A stretch of 64,000 nucleotides of DNA from Cryphonectria parasitica EP155 (taxonomy: Eukaryota > Ascomycota > Sordariomycetes > Diaporthales > Cryphonectriaceae): positions 2,356,001 to 2,420,000 of the forward strand of contig NW_024468913.1 of assembly GCF_011745365.1 (NCBI RefSeq), given 5' to 3'. Shown here one piece after another: positions 36,025 to 47,131 of the stretch. The notes below the pieces were generated by a model. That model saw only the letters and a list, made by a program, of their open reading frames with translations, made no database searches and had not been told where the DNA came from. Positions within the stretch are counted from its first letter, which is position 1; the number at the start of each line of letters is the position of its first letter. Position numbers and translations under genes: made by a program.

Positions 36025-39000
36025 ATGTCCTCGTTCAAGATGACGCCCTTGCTATGGGGCTTCATTCTACTCTTCCTCTTTGCCAGACCTGCCCATGCCT
36101 TTGGAGCTGGTAACATTGCGGGTATATCCAAGGTCGAAGGACAGAACTGTAAGCTCTTGGGTCCTAATATGCTCCTCCTCGTCCAGATTGTTACTGACTG
36201 AAAGTTTCCACACAGGGCGCCATGGTGACATCGAGGGTAAGCCGAGGTCTTCTGACAACAACTTACAGCAGGGCCAAACACTGACAGCTATGTCTAAATA
36301 GATACTCTGCTAAAGATCTTGATGGCCCGATCTGTGGGCGGCAAGAAGTTTGATAAGCTCATGGTCTCTCGTACCTACTTCGGCAACTGGCTCCGAGATT
36401 ACTCCCAGGCCATCGACGTGGGCACCGTCAAGTCTGTTTCCGCCGAGGCCATCCGTCTCCTGCTCTGCATTCTCGGCTTCTTGACCTTCGGTTTTGGCTC
36501 GCGCGAGTTCGAGGTCACGGCTGAACGCCTGGGCTGCTACCGGCCTGAAGGTATATATGAGCCATCCAGTTGTGACGTGACGTAACACGACAGACAGAAA
36601 ATGCTAACACAGCACGAAGATCATATCGACAACCCCAAGAACTACGCGGATAATCTAGATGCCCGCCAGTATGATCGTCGCCTGCGCGGTCCGGTTGATG
36701 AGCGGGTCGAGCTGGCCATTGATCCAGAGACGGGCATGAAGAATTACATTGCGAATGAGCGTGCCAACATCATGACCAGCGCCCTGCACGTCAGACGTCT
36801 GTTCACCAAGTGTATTCAGCTGGGACGACAGTATTCTCGCGGGCACAGGAAGGAGGACTTGTACGAAGCCCTTCGCCTGATGGGCACTGGCCTTCACTGT
36901 CTGGAAGGTGAGACTCGACCTATCCGTACCACAGAGGATGGCAGGCATACTGACGACATCTCTCGCCGCAGACTTTCTGGCGCACAGCAACTACTGTGAG
37001 CTTGCTCTCATCGAGATGGGAGAGCACGACGTGTTCCCTCACGTGGGCCGCAACACCCGCATGCGCCTCCGCGGTGCGCGCAGCGAAGTCTACCCCTGCG
37101 TGACCGGGACTTTTGGCGGCGTAGACTTCCTGCATTCCGTGACGGGCGAGGTCTCCGATAAGCTGACACAGAACGAGATCGACGAGCTCGAGGGCACGCT
37201 GCAGCAGAGCTCGAATAGCGACACCAGCATGCTGCGCAACCTGCTCGACATGATCCCCAGTGGCCTCTTCGGAGGCGACGATAAGAAGGACAAGATGGAA
37301 GAGCTCCAGAACAACGCCAACGCGGCTCAGATGCAGAACACGACCATCTCGCCCCGCGAGCCCGAGGAGTACACGCTCTACATCAAGAACATCTTCAAGC
37401 AAATCATGCCTGCTATTGAGTTCCATGACGAGATCATCCAGAAGATCTCCGAGGAGATCGAGAAGATACCTATATTGCCCAAGATGATCGAGCAGCTTGA
37501 GGACCAGCTCTCCGTGTTCGTCTTCTCGCTCATTGCGCCTTTCATTGTCCCTGTGATCAACCAGATCAAGAACGAGCTGCGCACCGGCTCTGAGGAGATC
37601 ATCCAGAGCAGCCAGAACGAGCAGCTTATCGTGTTCAACGATGATCACTGCAGTGACCCTACGCACTCTATGCTCTCCAAGGACCACTTCTCCAACGTAA
37701 GTCGCTTTTGCCCCTTCTCTTACACTCTCTCCGTGTTACACCTGGTTTCATCGCGGCTGACACGGTTCACTAGATACTCAACGAAGTCGCCGGCCGGACA
37801 GCGTCTCAGGTCGTGGCGTGGGTTGTTCCTCAGCTCATGCAAGCTTGGGATGACACCAGCATCGACCCTGACCGACTGTGCAGTCGTGTCATTCACGGCG
37901 TCATGCACCACCCAGCGCAGTAAGTCCAACGTGTGATTTCGATCTCTCCTTGGTAGAGCATATTCTGACTTCTCATCTCTCTCACTAGGCGTGACCAAGG
38001 CGACGACGGCGCACGAGATGGCCGGGCGATTATGTTCCGCTCCGTAGAGGAGTGGTGGAAATCCATGGACCGCTCTCAGCAGGCCGATTACCGGCGCAAG
38101 CTGAGCCGCGATGGTGTCAGACGCGATGAGAACCACAAGGAGGGAGTGCAGGACACAGGCCACGGCCACGGGTGCAGTGGCAAGCTGGGCATGCACAAGC
38201 AGTTCGGTTCGGACGGGCCGCAGACCATGGAGGACAAGATCGCGAACCAAGCCGCTGGCGCCATCATCGGCGGCTTGACAGGCGGGCTCTCCAGCATCAT
38301 CTCCGAGTCCACGGGCGGGAAAATCAACCTACCCACCTCTGAACGCCCAACCCAAGGCGGCGGTCTTCTCGGAGCTGCGTCGTCGCTGCTGTCTGGAGCG
38401 TTCTCCGGTGGCGAGACCGATACGTTCGAGTCGCGCCCGCACCGTGACACGGACGGCGGTATCACCCAGACGATCGAGCAGTACGGCCGTAGTGCGGACG
38501 GACGCCGCTTCGAGCAGGCTGAGCTCATCGAGACACGCTACGACGACGGCAGGGAGCGTAGGGAGTTCCAGCGGTTCGAGCAGCGCGAAGACGGCCGCGG
38601 CCGCGAGGAGGGCTACGGTTTTGAGGAGACAGAAGAGCGACGCGGCGGGGGCCGGTTCCAGGTCACGGAGGAGAGGAGCTGGGAGGGAGGTAACAGCTTC
38701 GAAAGACGGGAGGAAGGGAGGCACCACGGCGGCGGTGGTGGCCACCATCACCAGCAGCAGGAACGCAGGGATGAAGGTGGCTTTGGGAGCTTCTTTGGTG
38801 GTGGTGGTGATGGTGGTGGTGAGCGACGCGATGAGGGATTTGGCGGGTTCGGCCGTGGCGGCCGTCGCGAGGAGCAGCAGCGCTTTGAGGAACGCCGCGA
38901 GGAACCCGAATTCGGCGGCCGCCAAGAGGGCGGCGGCGGCGGTGGCTATGGAGAGCGCCGCGGGGAGCCCGAGTTTGGTGGCGGCGGCTACGGTGGTCGC

Positions 39001-39192
39001 CAGGAAGAGTACGGCGGCCGTCAAGAAGGCGGCGGCGGTTGGGGCGAGGGCGGATTCGGCGGTGGTGGTGGTGGTGGTGGTCGCCGCCGTGGTGACGACG
39101 AAGAAGAGGAGTATCGAGGAGAAGACGACGGCCGCGAGGGTGGCTGGGGCGAACGTCGCTATGAGGAACGGCGCGGTGGTGGCGGTTGGTGA
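36025..39192 (+). CDS. het-c: Heterokaryon incompatibility protein HET-C
   Basis: Seven exons: 36025-36148, 36216-36236 (21 bp), 36302-36550, 36620-36907, 36972-37696, 37774-37919 and 37989-39192. They give 918 residues and close exactly. Residues 6-25 (TPLLWGFILLFLFARPAHAF) are a signal peptide. The conserved body includes WRHGDIEDTLLKILMARSVG, TYFGNWLRDYSQAIDVGTVK, CYRPEDHIDNPKNYADNLDA, DFLAHSNYCELALIEMG and RGARSEVYPCVTGTFGGVDF, all characteristic of HET-C. From about 690 the protein becomes repetitive, rich in Gly, Arg and Glu, with EEPEFGGRQEGG-type repeats. In Neurospora crassa, allelic differences at het-c trigger death of fused cells, and the C-terminus is likewise glycine-rich. Intron 3 uses a weak GAAG acceptor, but only that choice keeps PEDHIDNP in frame. 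Convergent with the RING gene. Confidence 0.95.
38580..39189 (+). repeat. Gly/Arg/Glu-rich repeat region coding the HET-C tail
   Basis: GGT/GGC-rich DNA encoding degenerate units such as RREEPEFGGRQEGGGGGGYG and RRGEPEFGGGGYGGRQEEYG, interspersed with ERR and DEG blocks. The strong codon bias explains the long false frames on the other strand. Confidence 0.85.
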
Positions 39193-39947
39193 TCTCGACA
39201 CCCTTCCTCTTTTCCTGAGCTGGCGATGTGCGTCAAGCACATTATGACCCAATAGATGAGCCGTCTCTGGGGTTAGTCCGTCACTTGAAAATAAAAGTTT
39301 CTGGCTGTCTCTTCCTTTACCTCCTTTGTTGCTTCTGTCTTCCTACATCTGGGCGTCTTTGTGGACTGCAAGAGTATGCATCGGGAGTCTCTCCATCCCG
39401 GCCACAGAGCTGTCAGAGATGTTCGTCGAGGTCGATCAGGTAGGATGTAAGGCAGTATTCTCAATTCTCCTTGGAGCAAGACAGGGGGGTTTTCTTTTGG
39501 AGAATTCGAACTAGTTAAATTGTTGCAAATCATCAGGACGCTGCTATGCCGTAGTAAAGCAATATGTCCCTTCTAAGCCGTGCACGTCTCCGGCTTTTAC
39601 CAGGATGTTCCAGCCCATAGCCAATACGGGCGATGCCTATATAGTCGAACCCGAGAATACCTGACTGACGCCATATCAGGTTGCTCGAATGCCTTTTCTT
39701 CCCTTTAGGTAAGTCAAATTCGACTTGCCCCCTCTCTTACGCCCAAGATGCGTCGGTCAAGAACCTATGCTAAATTTCCCTTCCGTGGTCTGCCTTTGTT
39801 GAAAACCGTGATTGCACAAGCAACCCTATAGACGTCCATGTCGCATAACCTGCAGTGGCGGCTTCCAGTGTCGCTGTATTCCTGAACGCCGTAGTCAATG
39901 CCTTCCAAAAATCGTTGTATAAAAAGTTGCGTTGGGGTATCATTGCA
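39193..39947. other. Convergent 3' regions
   Basis: 755 bp between the HET-C stop and the RING-gene stop. No gene or RNA recognised. Confidence 0.5.
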
Positions 39948-41796
39948 TCACAGCTCTGTGAGGGACAAAAAAAAAAAATTGGAACCGAATCCAACCAGAG
40001 CAAGGAGAAAAAAAGAAAACACTATCGAAAGCCAGGAAACATAGTCTTGGTGATTTTCTTCCCTGTTTTCTGTCAGTAGAATGGCCAGAGGTGAAATAAA
40101 GATAGCACGAAAATTTGGGGGGGTTGAAGACTGACATCTCGGCCGTCCGTCCCAGCTCTGCCCATCACTTGACTCGACGCCAGCCAGGTCACGCATCCGC
40201 AGACGCGTCTCTGCTGTCGGGCTGTGACGGGATGGTATTTCTAACACGGCATTTGCCGCGCTGTTGCTGGGACGGAATAGCTTCTTTTTCCGAAGGTTAC
40301 CCCTCCACCTGCTCGGTCGACTCTCCATCTCTGCATCCTCTACAGTAATGGAGCCGCGGAGCCGCCGTAAGGCTCTTTCACGCCGTACCATGGCATTTGT
40401 GATCTCGGGGCAGTATCCCTTCGGGAGCATGGATGCTTTGCACTGCGGACACAGGGAGCTGTTCTCACTCAGGAATTCATCGATACACTCCGGGTGGTAG
40501 ATATGACCGCACGACAGCTCCCTGATGATGGTGATGCGGTTCTCGAAATCCTCCTCACAGATCATGCATCTCGGCTGGTAATCAGTCGATACGCTGTTGA
40601 TCGTAAGTCCGGTTATAGTTGATCTCGCCGCCTGGCTGGGCGACACGGCTTTCTCCGACAGAGGCCTGGACTGATCGGCCCCCTCACCGTCATCTCGGTT
40701 GCGCACCAACTCGGGCAGCCCGGACGATATGGGCGAGGTCGGCGGGTTTGTGGACTTTGGTTCGTAATTGTAGGTAAAGAGGGGGAATTTCTCGACGTGC
40801 TCGATGGGGACCCTGACCCTCTTGATATTCATGGCCTCCAGATTGACCTCCCCAGACATGACCCGCTGCTGGAGTGAGACTCGTCGCCTGTGCTGGGTGT
40901 AGTGCATCAGGCAGGACACGAGAGCAACAAAGATCAGCAGGACCCCGATGCAGACGCATATGAAGACCCATATGGTCGGCAACGTGTTCGGGGTTGCGAC
41001 GTAGATCTCTGACCATATCCGTACGTAGTCGTTTGCGCCCGGGCTATACAGGGCTGTGATGTTGTCGCCATACGGCACCGAGCTGACATTGCCAGAGTAT
41101 AGGCTCAGTTCAGTCATCATCGCGCCACCGGCGGCTCCTGAAATAGCGTACACGGGAAATTTGCTGGTCGACCTCCAGTCACCATGGTCATGTAGGTCCC
41201 ACTGCCTGTCTTCCACGCCTGGCGGTCTGTCGGACTTGTTGTTCGGCACGTAGGTGAGGAAGGCTCGAATCGGATCAGAAGAGACAGACGCCAAGTAAGA
41301 CTTTGTACAGTTCGGGTCGTACCAAGGAACGAGCGCGATCAGGTTGTAGTCGGAGGGTGGTAGGTCGGCCTGACGAACGGCAGAGTTGGGAACATAGTTG
41401 GGCTCTATCTCCAAGCAAGGATCGTCTTCGTCCAGGTAGGGTACGTATAGCAAGCCCTGTATGATGCCGTTCTCGGTCGAGGCATACTTGGAAGTCAAAA
41501 TCGTTATGTTGTCTCCTATAGTAGCAGAGTATGCAATGTCACTCTACACACACAGCATTAATGGACACTTTCGGTCTATGGGGGAGACGAGTAAGGGAGG
41601 GGCGGTGGGAGGCAGGACGCACGGAGAGAGCGGTGATGTTCTTGATGATAGTAGACGGGATGGTAGGGTCGCCTGACCAGGCGGGATTGCTGAATAAAAG
41701 ACTATGACAAATCAGTACACACAGAGCCATGACACGAAGGACGAGGATGACGACGGGCATGTCTTTCGAGTCGGGTATTGGTGCTGTCTTGGCCAT
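39948..41796 (-). CDS. PA-TM-RING type E3 ubiquitin ligase-like protein
   Basis: Exons 41796-41623 and 41543-39948 join in phase 0 across a 79 bp intron (GTGCGT to TGTAG), giving 589 residues. An N-terminal signal sequence (about 13-35, VVILVLRVMALCVLICHSLL) leads into a lumenal part with several N-x-S/T sites that resembles a protease-associated domain. One membrane helix follows at about 247-271. The cytoplasmic part has a C3H2C3 RING at 384-426 with spacing C-x2-C-x15-C-x-H-x2-H-x2-C-x11-C-x2-C. These proteins usually ubiquitinate cargo on endosomes, Golgi or vacuole. The last 60 residues, including a hydrophobic VFSFFLLALVGFGSNFFF, are doubtful: a GTCAGT donor after GRPR with a GACAG acceptor would instead end the protein at an immediate TAA. 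Confidence 0.85.
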
Positions 41797-42872
41797 GGCC
41801 CCGGCGAGGAAGGAGTTCTTCTCGTGTCGACATCATCCTGATCGCACAAGCACGAAGCACCTCGCATTCAAGGAATACGTAGTCAAGACCTGATAGCCCA
41901 GCCACGGACGCGACAGAGATGGTTGGCCGCCAATCTGAACAGACGAAGAGGAGAAGGGCAGACTCGGGAGTTACGGTGACAAGGGGAGAAAGAATGGCGG
42001 GCATACACTGCATTTTGTATGTCATCAACGTAGGCTGTGAAACAAGAAGCGGCAGTCAGTATTCGTGTCCGTACGTGCGTGTGTGCTTCTGTCTGAGAGA
42101 AAGAGAAAGAGGATTGTCTCATTGTTCTTTCGACCATATGGTGCATTGTCTTTGGATGCGCTGGGTCTTGCCAAGGCGATCGCGCGGCTGCCAAGAATCT
42201 GGGGGAACGATCACCAAGAACTTGTGACGTGCTGTGGTCCTGTCATCCCGCCTGGGCGCGCCTCCCAAGCTTTTTTGACACCTGGCAGGGTGGGTAGAGA
42301 ATAGAAGAGAAAGAAAAAAGAAAAGTAACATACTATTGCCCAGCATTGTAGACGATCATTGTGCGGGTTCTGAGACCCAAGGCTCGAGGCGCGACTGCAT
42401 CCAGACTCTGAAAAATCGCGATGGTGGTTGAATGCTGACGGTGACGGTAATGCCTGAAAAGGGGAAGAAGGGGGGGAGGGAAAAAGAAGAAGAAGAGGAG
42501 ATGAGTAACGACAAAAGGGTAGGTCGAATGAGTGAAGTTTGAAGGAGGTTCCAAGTGATCCGGATTGGCGACAGATGTAGGTAGTGTGTGTGTGTGTTAG
42601 TGTGTGTGTGTGTGCGCGCGTATGTATCTACGTATGTAGGTAAGACGAAATTGACGCTCTGGCTTTGATTGGTATGACGGAATAATTCTGCTTGTGGCCA
42701 GCAGGTCGTAAAGGGTGGGTTTGGGAGATGAGTGATCGGGGGGAAGAGAGAGAGATAGCGATTTGTCGACGTTGTCCTGCCTACTGATCCTCAAATTCCC
42801 TCAATTGATTTTTTTTTTTTTCTTCCCCTGTTTTTTTCTTTCCTCTTCCCCTTCCCCTGTTAATTTGGACAC

Positions 42873-42877
<5 letters not shown>

Positions 42878-42905
<28 letters not shown>
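42878..42905. repeat. (GA)14 dinucleotide microsatellite
   Basis: 28 bp uninterrupted GA in intergenic DNA. Confidence 0.9.
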
Positions 42906-42908
<3 letters not shown>

Positions 42909-44823
42909 CGAAACAAGTCTGTGCGGGTAACCTGAGCTGAGGCTCACTTGCAGGTCGAGAAAGATTGAAGGATGAGACGAGGGGAGACAAGAGCAGTTGT
43001 TCCGGCGTCCAGGGCCAGCGAGGGCTGCCGTCTGCCAAGACTTTATGAGGAAGGTTCCTGGGGACCCAGGCGCCGGGGGAGGACTGGGGGGGAGAGAGCC
43101 TAGAGAAGAGGGGCACACGTGTGGGTGGGGCCCCTGGCAGAGGTAGCAACAGCCAGCAACCCGAACCAAAGAGAGGAGGGGAGCGCTTGTAAGGACGGCC
43201 CAGCAGGGGAAAAGGGAGGACTTGATAGACTGCAACCCACACCATCCACTACCCACCCATGCACCCTGTCACAACCCATGGCCTATAGCACCGTGAATTA
43301 GGCTACCGCATCAGCAGCGCGACAGAGGCTAGCCACAAGAAGCTCCTCTGAGAGGGTTACACCCAGCAAATAACCTTCCCGTCTTTTCCGTCAGGGAAAT
43401 TCTGCACAGACACAACAGGGCAGGGCACCTCGCGGGCAATCAACAAGTTCCGCACCCTCCTGCTCCCGTACAGCTACACCCCCGCTAGTCCGGCACAAAG
43501 GCACACCCACACAGCATAATTGTACTACAAAGCACAACGCAGCACAATCAATACAACACACACGCGCGCGCGCGCGCCCACCCGGAACCTAAAATGCTGC
43601 ATCTTGTCCAATCGGCACCACCAGACCCGAGATCTCAGGTATCGTGATGTCTTCGACCCCTCAACCGCCCCCACTGTACAGTACGTACCCAAAAGACAAG
43701 CCAAGTACCCTGCGAGTCAGAGTCAAATCTTGCAGCAAAATAAGTTTTCCAATCCCTCCCCCTTCTTACAGAAAGGTATCATCAAAAGGAAGTGAAAGTG
43801 ATTTGACGTTGCCGAGGTCCGCGCCTCAGGTACTGCGCGTATCACCAGCAACAAACACGTCATTTCATTGAGGACGTACTACTTGCAGAGCTCATGTGAA
43901 AGCAAAGGGGCCTCATAGGAACCTTGAAACCACCGATACTCGTCTCCTCTGTGTTGTTGTACTCACTGATTCCGTCATCTACAGCGGCTTGGGGTTGCCA
44001 CTAAGGCGAGAAGGCAGAGGCGTCGGTCTGGACTCTTGCAGACCACTGTTGGTAACACAAGTACCACAGTAGATGAGGAGAGGGTCAGACAATTTTATGC
44101 ATATCGACGCCCCTTCGACTCCTAGATCGTACTATGGTAGTAAGTGTGGCCCTTTGGCTCACCTTCCTTATTCTCTCTTCTTCTTGCCCGCAACCAAGCA
44201 AGGAAAGAAGTAACTAGCAGCAGAAAATCATCACTTACACTGGTAGCGAGTCGGGGAGCCAAAGCCCTCACCAGCGGGTTTGCAGGGTAGAGTGGGCGGG
44301 TGTGTGAGAGAGTGTGTGAGAGACGGACCAAACCTTCTTTGTAGCCACTCGGAGAACAAGAGGGCCTAATCTTGATTTTCTCCCTTTTCTTTTTTTTCTT
44401 CTTTTTGCGCGAACGTTCTACTGCAACATAGCGGCAACACCACGAGTCCTCTCGGAACAGCGAGTTGGAATAATTGTTATCATTGTGAACGGGGTACCGT
44501 ACCAAAATATATACCTGACCTGAGAGATAGGTGGAGAACCAACAGACAAGTACGGCAAGAATAGGTATAATACCAACCGGTCGGGACCATCGCCAAGCCT
44601 GACGGATCTGCCTTGGCTCCAAGGTGTTTCCGCGAATGTGGTGTACTTACTTACAAACGCACTTAGAAGAAGAGGGGGGGGGGGGCCAAAGCTTGGCCAA
44701 GGTGCTTATCATGGCATAAGCAATTGTCAACAGAAGCACCCTCTGCTCAATCACCCGTATACGCTTGCGAATATTTGGAGCAAGGGGAGGAGGAGAGGGG
44801 GCCGTCCAATTTCTCATACAGGT

Positions 44824-44832
<9 letters not shown>

Positions 44833-44876
<44 letters not shown>
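44833..44876. repeat. (CA)22 dinucleotide microsatellite
   Basis: 44 bp uninterrupted CA in intergenic DNA. Confidence 0.95.
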
Positions 44877-44877
<1 letters not shown>

Positions 44878-47131
44878 GCATATCCCTCCCTCTACAAAAA
44901 CAAACAAAGGCAACAAAGACAAGAGGCAACAAAAAAAGAGAAACAGTATCAGAGGGAGGATGGAGCCCATGCACACACGGGAAGGCCCATGCCAAGCAAC
45001 AGTGACAGGTGCTGGCTTCTGCGTTTCAGACTTGGCAACCTCGCGTGTGATCTACACTTTTGGACGCGTCTCCCCCTTGCTTTCTCTTTTTCCTTACTGT
45101 TACTGGCAAGTGCACACGGGACGAAGAAAAGAATTTTCGTCTCATCGATCTGGACAGCATGGACGTAAATCCAAGTACTTGTGACTTTCTCTGCGACGTC
45201 GGCTTGTTCACCCCCCCTGTGCAGCCCGTCTTGGCAGAACTTGAGGGATCGACATCGTCTCTTCTTCTTCCCTCCCCCACTTCACGTATGATATGAGAGC
45301 AAGGGGGAAAAGAAAGGAAAGAAATGGAGAAAAAGAAACTCAAGTGAGCTATGCAACATGGCAACCATCTTGTCAATGCACACTATCTCCCGGTTCATCG
45401 GCACATAGTAGAGCGCGACTCGGCACGGAACACGGCACCAAGAGGCCTGGTCAATACCAAATCACCAACCGCCACCAACGACGGTGTTTGTGATTTTGAA
45501 TGTTTTTTCCCCCTTCCCCCCCCCCCCGTCTGTTGATGTTCACTAAACTAAACCCCACCGCCACATCCCTTGCTCAGTCAGCCTCATGCAGATATACACC
45601 CACGACGATTTGTGACCCCCGCCCTAGATGCGTCTCCTCTTGCCGTGTTAGCCGCTGCGGCGATCTGCCTCGTGAAGGGGAGTTCTGGACTTGCTTTGCT
45701 TGCATTTCTTCAGATAAAAGAATCCTTGGGGGAGGGGGGGGTTTGTCTTTTATTTGTCTGTCTACCCTTGTCACTACCATCAACGGTCACTAAACAATGG
45801 ACAGGTACACAAGAACAAAAGGGACTAAGGAAAAAAGAGAACCAAGAGAAAATCTGTGATTCACGCCCCTCCGACCACGGGGGACCCTCCACACGCATGC
45901 ACACCCTCTCTCTTTCTCTCTCTATCGACAGACCGGTCGGGGAGATCATAATCCCCGGCTCTGGCTACTCGGCGCCTTGTCTTTGCTTTTTGTCCAGAAC
46001 GCAGGTGACGTACTCGTGTCTGCATATTGCATAATACCTTGGACCTTGCAGAGACTTGCCATGTTTCCCGGTACTTTACCGCGGCATTGCTCGTGGTCTC
46101 GACATGATTCGGAAAGAAATATATTTAGCTTTTTCCACGTCACCAACTATAGAGGAGGAGGATATTGATGCCGGGCTCGTCCCCCCCCCCCCCTTTTCCG
46201 AGTCTCGGCTTGAGAAAAGCATGTGCAGGACGCTCGAGGCCACGTCGTTCGTCTGGGCCGCGCACACACACACCTGGCATCCCAGGACGGGCTGGCCGCC
46301 GAGTCAGATAAGAGTAAACGTCTGAGAAGAGAGTTGGCCGGACCATTGTCCACTCCACCAGCTGCCACGTCAGGAAGTAATTAAGGGTTAAATCTCTGAA
46401 AATATTATAATGTTTCCCTCTGCTGTGGTAGGATTCAAGGCTCACAAGGACGTTGGAAAACTAAGATGCGCAGTGTCCAAGCTCTTGAGCGAGTCTGTAC
46501 AAAAAGTGAGTGAGTGGGAATGCGTAATATTGTTCGTCAAATGTGGTTAGGTAACCTACGCAGCGTGTTGATATGGCGGGGTACGTGGAATCCCTGAGGT
46601 GTTCCTTCCTTCAATGCCTGCGAAGACAACTGTACAACTTGCTTTGTCAATTAGTCCTGCTTTTGGAAGCAACGGCCCCAGAGCAGTAGCTAACCTGAGG
46701 CTATAATATTTCTGCCTTCCTCTTGTATCAAGAAGGAACTATTTGAGCAAAATGTTCTGCTGAAAGTGTGAGCATGTTGTCATAATTTTACTCGGACTCT
46801 TGCAGTGCTTCTCCCTCAAGGCTCTCTCGCCGTCCAGCACCATGCTGCAAACTACATCTACTTGATATGTACTTGAGGACTTTGAAAATTCAGCCAGAAG
46901 GTAGTGATCATAGAGGTGTCTCATGTATTTGTGATAAATCTTTTAGTCAATTCAGTACAACTAGATTTACAAAGGAAACAAGGAAGAAGAAAAAAAAATG
47001 GACAAGAACAAGGAGCTTACAAGGAAATTGGTCATCCCATCAGCTGTTGATGACCTTGGCACTAGGCTCGGCCCGTTTATTGTTCAGGTTTAGCAAAAAA
47101 GCTCTACAAGTATCTCTCTCTCTCTCACCTC

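Larger units (their letters stand above)
41797..47131. other. Large gene-poor interval
   Basis: About 5.3 kb between the divergently placed 5' end of the RING gene and the 3' end of the GH64 gene. It contains (GT)n near 42584-42614, (GA)14 at 42878-42905, (CG)n near 43562-43577, (CA)22 at 44833-44876, and G or C runs at 44674-44685, 45516-45527 and 46181-46193. Frames up to 176 codons are translations of these repeats or lack any family resemblance. No gene supported. Confidence 0.5.

Noticed and set aside
38329..39252. 307-codon Ala/Thr-rich frame on the minus strand over HET-C, and the plus-strand frame 38408-39247
   Set aside because: Both are alternative readings of the GGT/GGC repeat that encodes the glycine-rich tail.
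44638..45184. Frames of up to 176 codons with His-Thr repeats
   Set aside because: They translate the (CA)22 microsatellite.
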